64,000 bases of DNA, from NCBI GenBank assembly GCA_963974345.1, contig CAXBBW010000015.1, positions 1-64,000 of the forward strand. The letters run 5' to 3'. The translations under genes were made by a program, and so were the position numbers. The DNA comes from RHLJ01 sp963974345 (GTDB taxonomy: Bacteria; Bacteroidota; Rhodothermia; Balneolales; Balneolaceae). The notes beneath the pieces were generated by a model, which saw only the letters and a list, made by a program, of their open reading frames with translations, was not told the origin of the DNA and searched no databases. Of the stretch, positions 34,537-43,337 are shown in pieces. How positions within the stretch are numbered: the stretch's first letter is position 1; each line of letters begins with the position of its first letter.

Positions 34537-35154
34537 TTAATCAATTGAAATATAACTTTTGTATAACATCTGATATGTGATAGGAAGGTGAGCTAACGAT
34601 TCAAGTTCTTGCTCAAAGTCGGTGCTTTTTTTAACTGGACATGCAAAAATTTTAGTTACTTGTTCAAAATATTGAGAATCTTGCTCACTAAGTTCATGAT
34701 TAAGAACCATCTTATTTATCAAATTTTCAAAAGTGTAGGGGTATTCGATTCTAAAAAGCTGAACGTGGTTTATTTCCTTAAGAGATGTTTTTTCAAGGCA
34801 TAGTTTTGCAGTTTCTCCATAAGCTTGTATTAAACCAGGCTTACCTAATTTTGAACCTCCAAAATATCTGACTACGACGATTCCAGCATTTACTACTTCA
34901 AAAGATTTAAGCTGATTGAGAATCGGCAGTCCTGCTGTACCAGATGGTTCCCCATCATCGCTACTAAATTCTATTAACGAAACTGGGTCAATTCTATATC
35001 CATAACAATGATGAGAGGCGTTTTGATACTCTGTTTTTATTTGTTCTAGAAACACTTTGAATTCAGATTCACTCTCACAATAGAACAAGAAGCCTAGAAA
35101 CTTTGACCCTAATTCTCGAATATTCGATTCAGTATTTTTTACTATAGTTTTCAA
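34537..35154 (-). CDS. yigZ: YigZ family protein (IMPACT/UPF0029)
   Basis: A 205-residue IMPACT-family protein. The core signature is visible as HHCYGYRID, FSSDDGEPSGTAGLPILNQL and GIVVVRYFGGSKLGKPGLI, followed by a ferredoxin-like C-terminal half. The family is widely conserved; YigZ-like proteins may interact with nucleic acids or translation factors, but the bacterial role is unsettled. It is divergent from sdhC and shares its upstream region. Confidence 0.9.
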   Translation of the reverse strand: MKTIVKNTESNIRELGSKFLGFLFYCESESEFKVFLEQIKTEYQNASHHCYGYRIDPVSLIEFSSDDGEPSGTAGLPILNQLKSFEVVNAGIVVVRYFGGSKLGKPGLIQAYGETAKLCLEKTSLKEINHVQLFRIEYPYTFENLINKMVLNHELSEQDSQYFEQVTKIFACPVKKSTDFEQELESLAHLPITYQMLYKSYISID

Positions 35155-35159
35155 TAGGA

Positions 35160-35193
35160 TTTGTATTTGCTGATTTATCTTAAGGTACGTTTG
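35160..35193 (+). promoter_or_regulatory. Candidate sdhCAB promoter
   Basis: TACGTTTG at 35186-35193 is a perfect match to the Bacteroidota -7 element TAnnTTTG. TTTG occurs at 35160-35163 (22-base spacer) and at 35166-35169 (16-base spacer), each slightly off the ideal 19-21. It would leave a 5' untranslated region of about 165 bases before sdhC. A weaker candidate, TACATCTG, lies nearer the gene, at about 35267. Confidence 0.45.
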
Positions 35194-35361
35194 ATTTTCC
35201 TGGAATTCATAAGTACCAATTTAGAGTCTTTCTATCTTGCCATTAGTACTCGAAAAACCGATTTTTACATCTGATTTGTACAGATTATAAAGTTTCAATT
35301 AAAAATGAAACTATGATGAAATCACACATGTTAAGTACTCAAAATCAAACTAACTAAATTA

Positions 35362-36060
35362 ATGCCTTCATTAAAAAAAGCACTTAGTTCTCAGGTTGGT
35401 CGAAAGATCATGACAGGAATAACTGGGATCGCGTTAATGTTCTTTCTTATAGGACACCTAGCAGGAAACTTATCAATATTTGGCACTCCAGATGCCTTTA
35501 ATATTTATACAAAAACGCTCATGGATCTTGGTCCGTTGTTGTATGTGATTGAAGCGGGTCTTGCATTCTTCTTTTTATACCATACTGTACTTGGAGTTTC
35601 TATTTGGTTGGGGAAAAGAAAAGCTCGCCCTGACGGATATGATACCTATAAGTCTAAAGGAGGAGCAAGCCATCAAAGCTTAGCTTCTAGAAGTATGATT
35701 ATAACAGGATCTATAATTTTAATCTTTTTAGTGTTACACATCATCCATTTCAAGTTTGGTGCAGACTATACAACAATGATCGATGGCACAGAAGCTCGCG
35801 ATTTAAGAAGATTAGTAATTGAAGAATTTCAAAAAGTGGGGATTGTAATCGGATATGTATTTGTACTTGGATTAGTAATCTTACACTTGTCACACGGTTT
35901 CTGGAGTGCTTTTACCTCTTTAGGAATGAAGAATAAAGAGACTTCAAAGAGAGTACAACTTGGAGCATACGCATTCGCAATTATATTAATGTTAGCATTT
36001 ATCTTTATACCACTGTATATCTTTTTTACAGGTGGAGAAGGTTCACTTATAGCTTATTAA
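35362..36060 (+). CDS. sdhC: Succinate dehydrogenase cytochrome b subunit
   Basis: A 232-residue integral membrane subunit of the trimeric SdhCAB complex (complex II, B-type). It has five hydrophobic segments, with candidate heme ligands in FFLIGHLAGNLSIF (His), FFLYHTVLGVSIW, LVLHIIHFKFG and VILHLSHGFWSAF. It anchors SdhA and SdhB in the inner membrane and passes electrons to menaquinone. The single fused anchor, in place of separate SdhC and SdhD, is typical of this phylum. It is the first gene of sdhCAB, with sdhA 13 bases on. Confidence 0.93.
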   Translation: MPSLKKALSSQVGRKIMTGITGIALMFFLIGHLAGNLSIFGTPDAFNIYTKTLMDLGPLLYVIEAGLAFFFLYHTVLGVSIWLGKRKARPDGYDTYKSKGGASHQSLASRSMIITGSIILIFLVLHIIHFKFGADYTTMIDGTEARDLRRLVIEEFQKVGIVIGYVFVLGLVILHLSHGFWSAFTSLGMKNKETSKRVQLGAYAFAIILMLAFIFIPLYIFFTGGEGSLIAY

Positions 36061-36073
36061 GGGAGTTTAGGAA

Positions 36074-37996
36074 ATGAAATTAGACGGACAAATACCTGAA
36101 GGGCCACTAGAACAAAAGTGGAGCCTTCATAAAAAGAATATGAAACTTGTTGCACCAAATAACCGGCGCAAGTATGAAGTAATTATAGTTGGAACCGGCT
36201 TAGCTGGTGGTGCGGCGGCTGCGAGTATGGCTGAAATGGGTTATAAAGTGAAGAGCTTTTGTATTCAAGATTCTGCCAGACGTGCTCACTCTATTGCAGC
36301 TCAAGGTGGAATAAATGCTGCAAAAAACTATCCAAATGATGGAGATAGTATTTGGCGTTTATTCTACGACACTATTAAAGGTGGTGATTATAGATCTCGA
36401 GAAGCGAATGTATATCGACTAGCAGAAGTAGCAAATAATATCATCGATCAGGCTGTAGCTCAAGGTGTTCCATTTGCACGAGAGTATTCTGGGTTATTAG
36501 CAAATCGATCATTTGGTGGAGCTCAAGTATCCAGAACATTTTATGCTCGTGGTCAAACTGGACAACAATTGCTACTTGGTGCTTACCAAGCTATGATGCG
36601 CCAAGTACAAGAAGGTGGGATTGAGTATTATACTCGCCATGAAATGCTTGAGGTTGTAATTATTGATGGCAAAGCTCGTGGAATTATAACTCGTGATTTA
36701 GTTACAGGTGAAATTAAGCGACATGAAGCTGATGCAGTTATTTTGGCTACTGGTGGATATGGAAATGTATTTTATCTATCAACTAATGCTAAAAACTCAA
36801 ATGTAACAGCTGCTTGGAGAGCGCATAAAAAAGGGGCTCTTTTCGCGAATCCTTGTTATGTACAAGTTCATCCAACATGTATTCCTGTTTCAGGTGATTA
36901 CCAATCGAAATTGACTCTTATGAGTGAGAGTTTAAGAAATGATGGTCGTGTTTGGGTACCTCGTAAGAAAGGTGATGATCGACATCCTAACGATATCCCT
37001 GATGAAGAACGATATTATTATCTTGAAGAGCGTTACCCAAGTTTTGGAAATCTCGTTCCTCGTGATGTTGCTTCAAGAAATGCAAAATTAGTGTGTGATG
37101 ATGGATTGGGTGTGGGTGAAACAGGATTAGCTGTTTATCTGGATTTCCGTGACGTTATTAAACGAGATGGTGTAGATACTGTAAGTGCTAAATATGGAAA
37201 CCTCTTCGATATGTACCATAATATCGCTGGTGAAAATCCTTATAAGCAACCAATGAAAATTTATCCTGCTGTTCATTATACAATGGGCGGTCTTTGGGTT
37301 GATTATAACTTAATGACCAATGTTCCAGGTTTATTTGCTGCAGGCGAAGCAAACTTCTCAGATCATGGCGCTAATCGACTTGGAGCAAGTGCATTGATGC
37401 AGGGACTTTCTGATGGATACTTTGTACTTCCTGCAACTGTAGCGAACTACCTAGCGGATGAGAAAATCGGAAAACGATATGGCACAGATCATGAGGCGTT
37501 TGAGAAAGCTGCTGCAGAAGCTCAAGGTCAAATTGACAAGCTTTTAAGTATTAAAGGAAAACGGACTATTGTTGATTTCCACAGAACACTTGGTAAAATT
37601 GTTTGGGATAAAATTGGTATTTCCAGAAACAAAGCGGGTTTAGAATCAGCAATTAAAGAGATTCAAACACTTCGGGAAGAGTTCTGGACTAACGTCTATG
37701 TACCAGGTGAGAAGAATAACTTCAACAAATACCTTGAGTTTGCTGGCCGTGTAGCTGATTTCTTTGAATTAGCAGAATTAATGGCAAAAGACGCACTAGA
37801 TAGAGAAGAATCATGTGGTTGTCATTTGCGTGATGAATACCAATCAGAAGAAGGAGAAGCTCTCCGAAACGACGAAGATTATTCATATGTAGCTGCTTGG
37901 GAATTCCAAGGAGTAAATGGAGAATTGAAAGAAAAGCTCCACAAAGAAAATCTTGAATTCGAATTCGTTGAACTAAAACAAAGATCTTATAAATAA
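36074..37996 (+). CDS. sdhA: Succinate dehydrogenase/fumarate reductase flavoprotein subunit
   Basis: A 640-residue flavoprotein. The dinucleotide fold is IIVGTGLAGGAAAASMA (from about residue 37). The covalent FAD histidine is H72 in AHSIAAQGGINAAK. Substrate-site residues appear in HYTMGGLWVDY and the GEANFSDHGANRLG segment. It oxidises succinate to fumarate at the cytoplasmic face. The length fits the B-type SdhA/FrdA of Bacteroidota. A palindromic repeat lies between it and sdhB. Confidence 0.96.
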   Translation: MKLDGQIPEGPLEQKWSLHKKNMKLVAPNNRRKYEVIIVGTGLAGGAAAASMAEMGYKVKSFCIQDSARRAHSIAAQGGINAAKNYPNDGDSIWRLFYDTIKGGDYRSREANVYRLAEVANNIIDQAVAQGVPFAREYSGLLANRSFGGAQVSRTFYARGQTGQQLLLGAYQAMMRQVQEGGIEYYTRHEMLEVVIIDGKARGIITRDLVTGEIKRHEADAVILATGGYGNVFYLSTNAKNSNVTAAWRAHKKGALFANPCYVQVHPTCIPVSGDYQSKLTLMSESLRNDGRVWVPRKKGDDRHPNDIPDEERYYYLEERYPSFGNLVPRDVASRNAKLVCDDGLGVGETGLAVYLDFRDVIKRDGVDTVSAKYGNLFDMYHNIAGENPYKQPMKIYPAVHYTMGGLWVDYNLMTNVPGLFAAGEANFSDHGANRLGASALMQGLSDGYFVLPATVANYLADEKIGKRYGTDHEAFEKAAAEAQGQIDKLLSIKGKRTIVDFHRTLGKIVWDKIGISRNKAGLESAIKEIQTLREEFWTNVYVPGEKNNFNKYLEFAGRVADFFELAELMAKDALDREESCGCHLRDEYQSEEGEALRNDEDYSYVAAWEFQGVNGELKEKLHKENLEFEFVELKQRSYK

Positions 37997-38001
37997 GAAG
38001 A

Positions 38002-38056
38002 TTGGCTACAAAAACACTAAAACACAGAAGATTATTGGTTTAGTGATTTAATGGCG
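38002..38056. repeat. Palindromic repeat inside the sdh operon
   Basis: GGCTACAAAAACACTAAAAC (from 38004) faces TTGGTTTAGTGATTTAATGGC, forming an imperfect inverted repeat between sdhA and sdhB. It is related to the repeat at 25845-25899. It fills most of the 80-base gap, whereas sdhC-sdhA is separated by only 13 bases. Confidence 0.7.
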
Positions 38057-38076
38057 AAATCAAAAGGAATTTAATT

Positions 38077-38829
38077 ATGAGTAAAGACATGACAATTCAT
38101 TTAAAGTACTGGAAGCAGAATGGACCAAATGCTAAAGGCTACTTTGAAGAAAGAACATTAGAAACGGTAAACGAGCATATGTCTTTCCTTGAGATGTTGG
38201 ACGTTCTGAATGAAGAACTTCAACTTGAAGGAAAAGATCCTGTTGAATTCGATTATGATTGTCGGGAAGGAATTTGCGGTTCTTGTAATTTGGTAATTAA
38301 TGGTCAGGCGCATGGACCTAAAGCTAAAACAGCTTGTTGCCAGTTGCACATGCGTAACTACAAAAGTGGTGATAGTATCACTATTGAACCTCCACGTGCA
38401 GCCGCTTTCCCCGTTATTAAAGATTTGGTTGTAGATCGCTCAGGCTTCGATAGAATTATTGAGGCTGGTGGTTACGTATCAGTGAAAACTGGTTCTGCTC
38501 AGGAAGCAAATTCTACCCCAATCGAAAAGCATAAATCAGACGTAGCGTTTGATTATGCTATGTGTATTGGTTGTGGTGCTTGTGTTGCAGCTTGTCCAAA
38601 TGCATCGGCTTCATTATTTACCGGCGCTAAAATTGCTCACCTTAACAAAATGCCTCAAGGTGAAGTTGAGCGAAGCAATCGAGTAGTAGCAATGGTAGAC
38701 CAAATGAAAGAGGAAGGGTTTGGTGATTGTTCTAACTTTGGAGAATGCGAGGCTGTATGCCCACAAGAAATATCGATTTCTGCAATAGCTGAAATGCGTA
38801 GAGATTACGTAAAGGCTTTATTTAGCTGA
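38077..38829 (+). CDS. sdhB: Succinate dehydrogenase/fumarate reductase iron-sulfur subunit
   Basis: A 250-residue iron-sulfur subunit. The [2Fe-2S] ligands are in DCREGICGSC (C62, C67, C70) and TACC (C87/C88). The C-terminal ferredoxin part has CIGCGACVAACP and CSNFGECEAVCP for the [4Fe-4S] and [3Fe-4S] centres. It carries electrons from SdhA to the membrane anchor. It ends the operon and is followed by a clear intrinsic terminator. Confidence 0.96.
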   Translation: MSKDMTIHLKYWKQNGPNAKGYFEERTLETVNEHMSFLEMLDVLNEELQLEGKDPVEFDYDCREGICGSCNLVINGQAHGPKAKTACCQLHMRNYKSGDSITIEPPRAAAFPVIKDLVVDRSGFDRIIEAGGYVSVKTGSAQEANSTPIEKHKSDVAFDYAMCIGCGACVAACPNASASLFTGAKIAHLNKMPQGEVERSNRVVAMVDQMKEEGFGDCSNFGECEAVCPQEISISAIAEMRRDYVKALFS

Positions 38830-38850
38830 AGTAATTCTTAATTCTTTTGA

Positions 38851-38888
38851 AAGCCATCCTATACTTAAGGATGGCTTTTCTTTTTTTT
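38851..38888 (+). terminator. Intrinsic terminator of sdhCAB
   Basis: AAGCCATCCT (38851-38860) and AGGATGGCTT (38868-38877) form a 10-bp perfect stem with a 7-base loop, followed by TTCTTTTTTTT. It lies 22 bases after the sdhB stop codon. Confidence 0.92.
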
Positions 38889-38954
38889 GGGAACAAAATC
38901 GCATTTGAATCTTGAGCTACTTTCTCTGTAATCTTATCAATCTCATTAAATAAT

Positions 38955-39569
38955 ATGTCAATTAGCGTTCCAAAAACGATCAAACTTACACTTTTCGGGT
39001 TGACTCCTTTTTCAATCTTAGTGTTTTTTGTAGTAACTGGTTTTCATTATGTGCCTGTAAATCTAACAATAGGTTCATGTATCATGGATTATACAAGTCC
39101 ATCAACCTATTCAGAAAGATCTAGTCCTCTAAAAAGCTATGAGTTTGATGCAGATGGTGATGAAGTGCTAGTTTGTTATGGAAGCCCTTCTGCTAGAGGC
39201 AGGAAAGTATTTGGTGAGCTAGTCCCTTTTGATAAAATCTGGAGATTAGGTGCTAATGAGCCAACAAGGCTGTACACCTCTACCGATTTAGTAGTTGGAG
39301 AAGTAGTAGTTCCGAAAGGAAGATATTCCTTATATGCTGTACCTGGAAAGAATATGTGGGAGATTTTTGTATCAACATCTACTTACCACTGGGGGAATGA
39401 TATTTCGGAAAGTGTGAGAGAACAAGAGATTGGAAGTTTTGAAGTAAAACCTGAATACAATTCAATATTTGTCGAAAATTTCTCGGTAAGATCACAAGAC
39501 GATAAACTTATCATAGAATGGGAAAACACTCGATTAATAATTCCAATAACCAATTTTGGAGAGGATTAA
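38955..39569 (+). CDS. DUF2911 domain protein, copy 1
   Basis: A 204-residue protein with an N-terminal transmembrane helix (LTLFGLTPFSILVFFVVTGF) and a DUF2911 domain. Typical segments are VLVCYGSPSARGRKVFGELV, WRLGANEPTRLYTSTDL and VVPKGRYSLYAVPGK. The function of DUF2911 is not known; the domain is common in Bacteroidota secreted or membrane-bound proteins. A paralogue follows at 39803-40471, with near-identical blocks such as GEVVVPKGRYS. It ends before a bidirectional-looking terminator. Confidence 0.88.
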   Translation: MSISVPKTIKLTLFGLTPFSILVFFVVTGFHYVPVNLTIGSCIMDYTSPSTYSERSSPLKSYEFDADGDEVLVCYGSPSARGRKVFGELVPFDKIWRLGANEPTRLYTSTDLVVGEVVVPKGRYSLYAVPGKNMWEIFVSTSTYHWGNDISESVREQEIGSFEVKPEYNSIFVENFSVRSQDDKLIIEWENTRLIIPITNFGED

Positions 39570-39608
39570 GTTTTTAGTTTTTAAAAAACATCTCTTAGAT
39601 CAGTTATA

Positions 39609-39643
39609 AAAAAGCCACATTTCTATCGAGAAAGTGGCTTTTA
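39609..39643 (+). terminator. Intrinsic terminator after the first DUF2911 gene
   Basis: AAAAGCCAC (39610-39618) pairs with GTGGCTTTT (39634-39642), with a 15-base loop. Both flanks are A/T-rich, so it may work on either strand. It separates the two DUF2911 paralogues into distinct transcripts. Confidence 0.75.
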
Positions 39644-39802
39644 AATATTCGGGGGATAAAGTAAAGTTCAATGTTAGAATAACTTTCGGCCACAATAATC
39701 ACAGAAGAATAACACATATCCAAAGTATTAGAGTTTTATCATTAAAAAAACCTAAATAGTAGCTTAGGTTGTAATTGATGACATTTCAAAAAAAAGAAAG
39801 TT

Positions 39803-40471
39803 ATGCCAATTACAGTCACTCCAGGTAGTATTGTAAAATCAGTCCTCTTTATTGTGGTACCCATTTTATTATTGGTTGGGTTTGTTTTAACAGGCTATCA
39901 ACATATTCCCATACAGTATACAGTTGGAAAATGTATGAAAGATTATACGAGTATGGTTTCTTATAAATCACGCACAAATGAAATGAAAAGTGCTGACTTA
40001 AATATAGAATCAGCTGAAGTTTTATTATGTTATGGAAGCCCAAAAGCTCAAAATCAGAATGTATATGGAGGTATTGTTCCTTACGATCAAATCTGGGAAT
40101 TTGGAGCTAATGAGCCTACTCGAATTTATACTGATAAAGATTTAAAGTTTGGAGAAGTAGTAGTTCCTAAAGGAAGATATTCCATTTATGCTATTCCTGG
40201 AAGATGGAAATGGGAAGTATTTATTTCTAAATCTACCAGTCATTGGGGAAATGAAATTACCGATGAAGTGAGAGCACAAGAAATAGGAAGTTTTGAAGTA
40301 AGACCTCAATACAACGCTGAATATGTCGAAGAATTAACTATTCGATCTACCTATAACGAAATTATTGCAGAATGGGGTAAGACTCGAATTACAATTCCCA
40401 TTGAGAATATTGATACAGGTCAAGAAGTTAAGCACACTACCATTTTATCTAAGTTTTGGGCATCGTTATAA
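39803..40471 (+). CDS. DUF2911 domain protein, copy 2
   Basis: A 222-residue paralogue of the preceding gene with the same layout: an N-terminal helix (VLFIVVPILLLVGFVLTGY) and a DUF2911 domain (VLLCYGSPKAQNQNVYGGIV, WEFGANEPTRIYTDKDL, VVPKGRYSIYAIPGR). The C-terminus is about 16 residues longer than copy 1, and this extension lies entirely inside the 52-base overlap with the convergent PLP-enzyme gene. An ancestral stop was probably lost, with read-through into opposing coding sequence. Function is unknown. Confidence 0.85.
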   Translation: MPITVTPGSIVKSVLFIVVPILLLVGFVLTGYQHIPIQYTVGKCMKDYTSMVSYKSRTNEMKSADLNIESAEVLLCYGSPKAQNQNVYGGIVPYDQIWEFGANEPTRIYTDKDLKFGEVVVPKGRYSIYAIPGRWKWEVFISKSTSHWGNEITDEVRAQEIGSFEVRPQYNAEYVEELTIRSTYNEIIAEWGKTRITIPIENIDTGQEVKHTTILSKFWASL

Positions 40472-41565
40472 ACATTAGGCGAAACTCTAATTGCATCACC
40501 ACGATAAGAAACAAAGATATTAGCAGAAGTAAGCTTCTGTTTGATTTCATCCATATTGTGATGTTTTCCAAGTCGAATACCAAATAAATTGGATGCACGA
40601 TATTCTTGGTTTTCTATAAAAAAACCGGCTTCGCGGAGTCTCGAAATAGGAGTGTAAACAAGTTCATCACAGTAGGCTTTCACATTTTCTACTCCCCATG
40701 AATTCAACACTTTTATAGACTCGAGAAGCATTGGCACAAGTATGAAATTACTATGTTCACCGACCTCGTACCGTAAGGCACCAGATTGATAGCTGTCATT
40801 ATATTTGACGAGATTGGCAAAGTTTTCACTTTCAAAACGATTAATCCAGTTTTCCTCCACGGGTATGCCTTCATCAAAGGTTTCGCCGTAATAAGCCATT
40901 CCAATACTATAAGGTCCCATCATAGATTTATATCCAGCTGTAATTAAAGCGTCAGGTTGTAATTGTTCAATATCAAAAGGAATTGCACCCATTGATTGAG
41001 TTCCATCAATAACCAAAAGTGAACCAACTTCATATGTTCTTTGACGGATAGATTTTAAATCGAAGAGGGTACCATCAGCCCAATGAATATGTCCACACGC
41101 AACAAGTTTAGTATTTGGATTAATAGCTTCCAGAATTTGTTGATTCCATATCTTCCCTCGGTTGTGAGTGGTTTGAGGAGGAGCAACGGTTACTATACTA
41201 GCGCCAGATTTATTTGCCACTGCTTTCCACGGGTATACATTACTAGGAAATTGTTCACCTACTACAAGAATTTCATCAGTTGGAGCTAATTTTAAATTGT
41301 TTGCTACATTTGCCATTCCATATGATGCCGAAGGAATAATGACACATCGAGTTGGATCAGATGCGTTAATAAGTTTTGCAAATTGTTTACGTAGTTCTTC
41401 AGATTCAGAAAAGAAATCCTCTCCAGTAACTTTCCAGGGGTTTTGCTTACTTAAAATCCCTTTAACACCAGCTTCCTCAACTGATTTCATTAAAGGCGAC
41501 ATAAACGCACAATTCAAATAAGTAACTTCAGGATCGAGAGAAAAAAGGTGTTTCTTGCAGTTCAT
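40420..41565 (-). CDS. Aminotransferase class V-fold PLP-dependent enzyme
   Basis: A 381-residue fold-type I PLP enzyme of the class V group (cysteine desulfurase/isopenicillin epimerase-like). The PLP lysine is in ITAGYKSMMGPYSIG and the cofactor aspartate in LLVIDGTQSMGAIPFD, with ACGHIHWADGTLFDL before it. The C-terminal domain includes SNLFGIRLG and VSYRGDAIRVSPNVYND. No cysteine nucleophile typical of cysteine desulfurases is evident, so an aminotransferase, epimerase or lyase role is equally possible. Its 3' end overlaps the second DUF2911 gene by 52 bases. Confidence 0.85.
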   Translation of the reverse strand: MNCKKHLFSLDPEVTYLNCAFMSPLMKSVEEAGVKGILSKQNPWKVTGEDFFSESEELRKQFAKLINASDPTRCVIIPSASYGMANVANNLKLAPTDEILVVGEQFPSNVYPWKAVANKSGASIVTVAPPQTTHNRGKIWNQQILEAINPNTKLVACGHIHWADGTLFDLKSIRQRTYEVGSLLVIDGTQSMGAIPFDIEQLQPDALITAGYKSMMGPYSIGMAYYGETFDEGIPVEENWINRFESENFANLVKYNDSYQSGALRYEVGEHSNFILVPMLLESIKVLNSWGVENVKAYCDELVYTPISRLREAGFFIENQEYRASNLFGIRLGKHHNMDEIKQKLTSANIFVSYRGDAIRVSPNVYNDAQNLDKMVVCLTS

Positions 41566-41658
41566 ATTCTATAATTGATTAATCGGTTATGAATATAACT
41601 TAATCCAACACAGTCTTCATCCCTGTTGATGTCATGGATTTCGTTGACAAAATTTATT

Positions 41659-41692
41659 TTTTAGATTTTTCTCTCCGTTCGAAATGACAAGG
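41659..41692. repeat. Dispersed repeat, inverted copy of the 19599 repeat
   Basis: The reverse complement reads CCTTGTCATTTCGAACGGAG followed by AGAAAAATCTAAAAAA, matching 19599-19627 closely. It abuts the multi-hairpin element that begins at 41693. Confidence 0.65.
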
Positions 41693-41796
41693 AAAAGTCT
41701 CCCTTTGAGGAGAAACGATCAAATCGAAAAGTTCTTGATTTGATCTGTGGGGTGTTAGAAAGGCTTAAGAGTTTCTAACACCCTCAAGGGAGGATC
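41693..41796. repeat. Multi-hairpin intergenic repeat element, copy 2
   Basis: The modules appear in this order: AAAAGTCTCCCTTTGAGGAG, then GATCAAATC (41717-41725) pairing with GATTTGATC (41737-41745), then GGGTGTTAGAAA (41750-41761) pairing with TTTCTAACACCC (41772-41783), then CCTCAAGGGAGG (41782-41793). The order matches copy 1 (27241-27371) read on the other strand, but the stem sequence of the second hairpin is entirely different while still self-complementary. Confidence 0.8.
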
Positions 41797-41946
41797 AAGA
41801 AACGTGATTGGGAGATTAACTTAGTTACGATTCTCTGCGTTGTTACAAGGCGAGCCGACGCAGAACATCAGAGCGAGGAAAACATTAGGTGAAGCTAGTA
41901 GTTCTAAAAGAAGTTTGATAAGATGAAGCAACTAGAGCATAGATTA

Positions 41947-43212
41947 TCAAGTCAAAAACCGAAACAATCTTGGCTGGTCATTAACATATTCGAAGTGGAG
42001 ATTTTTCTCTTCCATTCGTTTCATAAGCGGCTCTAGATCTTTTCGATGTTTAATTTCTAATCCAATCAAAGCCGGGCCTAATTCACGGTTGGTTTTCTTT
42101 GAATATTCGAAATAGGTAATGTCGTCATTGGGTCCTAGTACATCTCTTAGGAATTCCATTAAAGCCCCTGATCGTTGTGGGAAATCAACAATGAAGTAAT
42201 GCTTTAATCCTTTATACATCAACCACCGTTCGTTGATTTCAGCTGTTCGGGTGATATCATTGTTGCTGCCACTAACTATACAAACAACCGTTTTCCCTTT
42301 AATTTCATCACGAATTAAATCAAGAGCTGTGATCGACATTGCTCCCGCTGGTTCAACTACTATGGCTTGTTCGTTGTACATTTTTAGGATGGTACCACAA
42401 ATTTTTCCTTCAGGGACGGTAATTACACGATCGAGTACTTCTTTACAAATTTCGAAAGTGATAGATCCCACTTTTTTTACAGCAGCTCCATCCACAAACT
42501 TATCGATTTTTTCAAGCGTAACTACTTCACCTTTTTCTATAGACTCTTTCATTGCAGGAGCACCCTCTGGTTCAACCCCAACCAATTTAGTTTTTGGAGA
42601 AACAGCACTAAAATATGAGCCAACTCCGGCTGAAAGACCACCGCCACCAACAGGCAAAACTAAAAAATCGATATCACTCATTGCATCATCAAGAATTTCT
42701 TTTCCAACGGTTCCTTGTCCTGCAATAATTTTAGGGTCGTTGAAAGGAGGGATAAATGCCGCATTTTTTTCGTCACAAAATTCTTTGGCTTTTGCGAAAG
42801 AATCATCAAAAGTATCGCCTTCGAGTACAACTTTAACAAATTCCTTCCCAAACATTTTAACCTGCTTCACTTTCTGAGCTGGTGTTGTTACAGGCATAAA
42901 AATAGTACCATAAATCTGCTTCTTAAAACAAGCTAAAGCTACACCTTGGGCATGATTTCCTGCACTTGCACAAACGACTCCGTTTTTGAGTTCCTCATCT
43001 GAAGTGTTATCAATTTTGTTATAAGCGCCACGAATTTTATACGAGCGAACAACTTGAAGGTCTTCGCGTTTTAACCAAATATCAGCTTCATATTCATCAG
43101 AAAGTTGGATGTTCTTTATGAGGGGAGTATGTATAGCTATTTCTTTTAAAGTAAGCGCTGCTTGATTTATATCTGCAACAGAAACGGTATTTTTTTCAAT
43201 GGTTTCAGCCAT
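41947..43212 (-). CDS. ilvA: Threonine dehydratase (threonine ammonia-lyase), biosynthetic
   Basis: A 421-residue PLP enzyme that converts threonine to 2-oxobutanoate, the entry to isoleucine. The PLP lysine is K59 in VRSYKIRGAYNK. The phosphate loop PVGGGGLSAG and the later VSGSNND segment are present. One ACT-like regulatory domain follows from about residue 335 (YFIVDFPQRSGALMEFLRDV), the short form with a single regulatory domain. The ATG complementary to 43210-43212 is used; upstream in-frame TTG codons are weaker. Its product feeds ilvBN, ilvC and ilvD at 49-54.6 kb. Confidence 0.93.
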   Translation of the reverse strand: MAETIEKNTVSVADINQAALTLKEIAIHTPLIKNIQLSDEYEADIWLKREDLQVVRSYKIRGAYNKIDNTSDEELKNGVVCASAGNHAQGVALACFKKQIYGTIFMPVTTPAQKVKQVKMFGKEFVKVVLEGDTFDDSFAKAKEFCDEKNAAFIPPFNDPKIIAGQGTVGKEILDDAMSDIDFLVLPVGGGGLSAGVGSYFSAVSPKTKLVGVEPEGAPAMKESIEKGEVVTLEKIDKFVDGAAVKKVGSITFEICKEVLDRVITVPEGKICGTILKMYNEQAIVVEPAGAMSITALDLIRDEIKGKTVVCIVSGSNNDITRTAEINERWLMYKGLKHYFIVDFPQRSGALMEFLRDVLGPNDDITYFEYSKKTNRELGPALIGLEIKHRKDLEPLMKRMEEKNLHFEYVNDQPRLFRFLT

Positions 43213-43337
43213 TATTTTCAACAAATTTAATTCGATGATTCTGAGTGCTGGAATATAGCTTTCTATAAGGAATGATGAAGCTTAATTATTATTTTAATCT
43301 CACTCTAGTGATAGTATTCATTTCCAAAAAACAAAGG

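Larger units (their letters stand above)
41566..41946. other. Intergenic region rich in repeats
   Basis: A 381-base gap between two leftward genes. It contains a TGTCATTTCGAACG-type repeat (41659-41692, inverted) and a multi-hairpin element (41693-41796). A further GC-richer stretch around 41820-41890 (GAGCCGACGCAGAACATCAG) has no visible coding capacity. I see no gene. Confidence 0.7.

Noticed and set aside
42233..42877. Long open frame antisense to ilvA
   Set aside because: It is the shadow of a well-supported gene on the other strand; its translation is Ser/Thr/Pro-rich and non-homologous.
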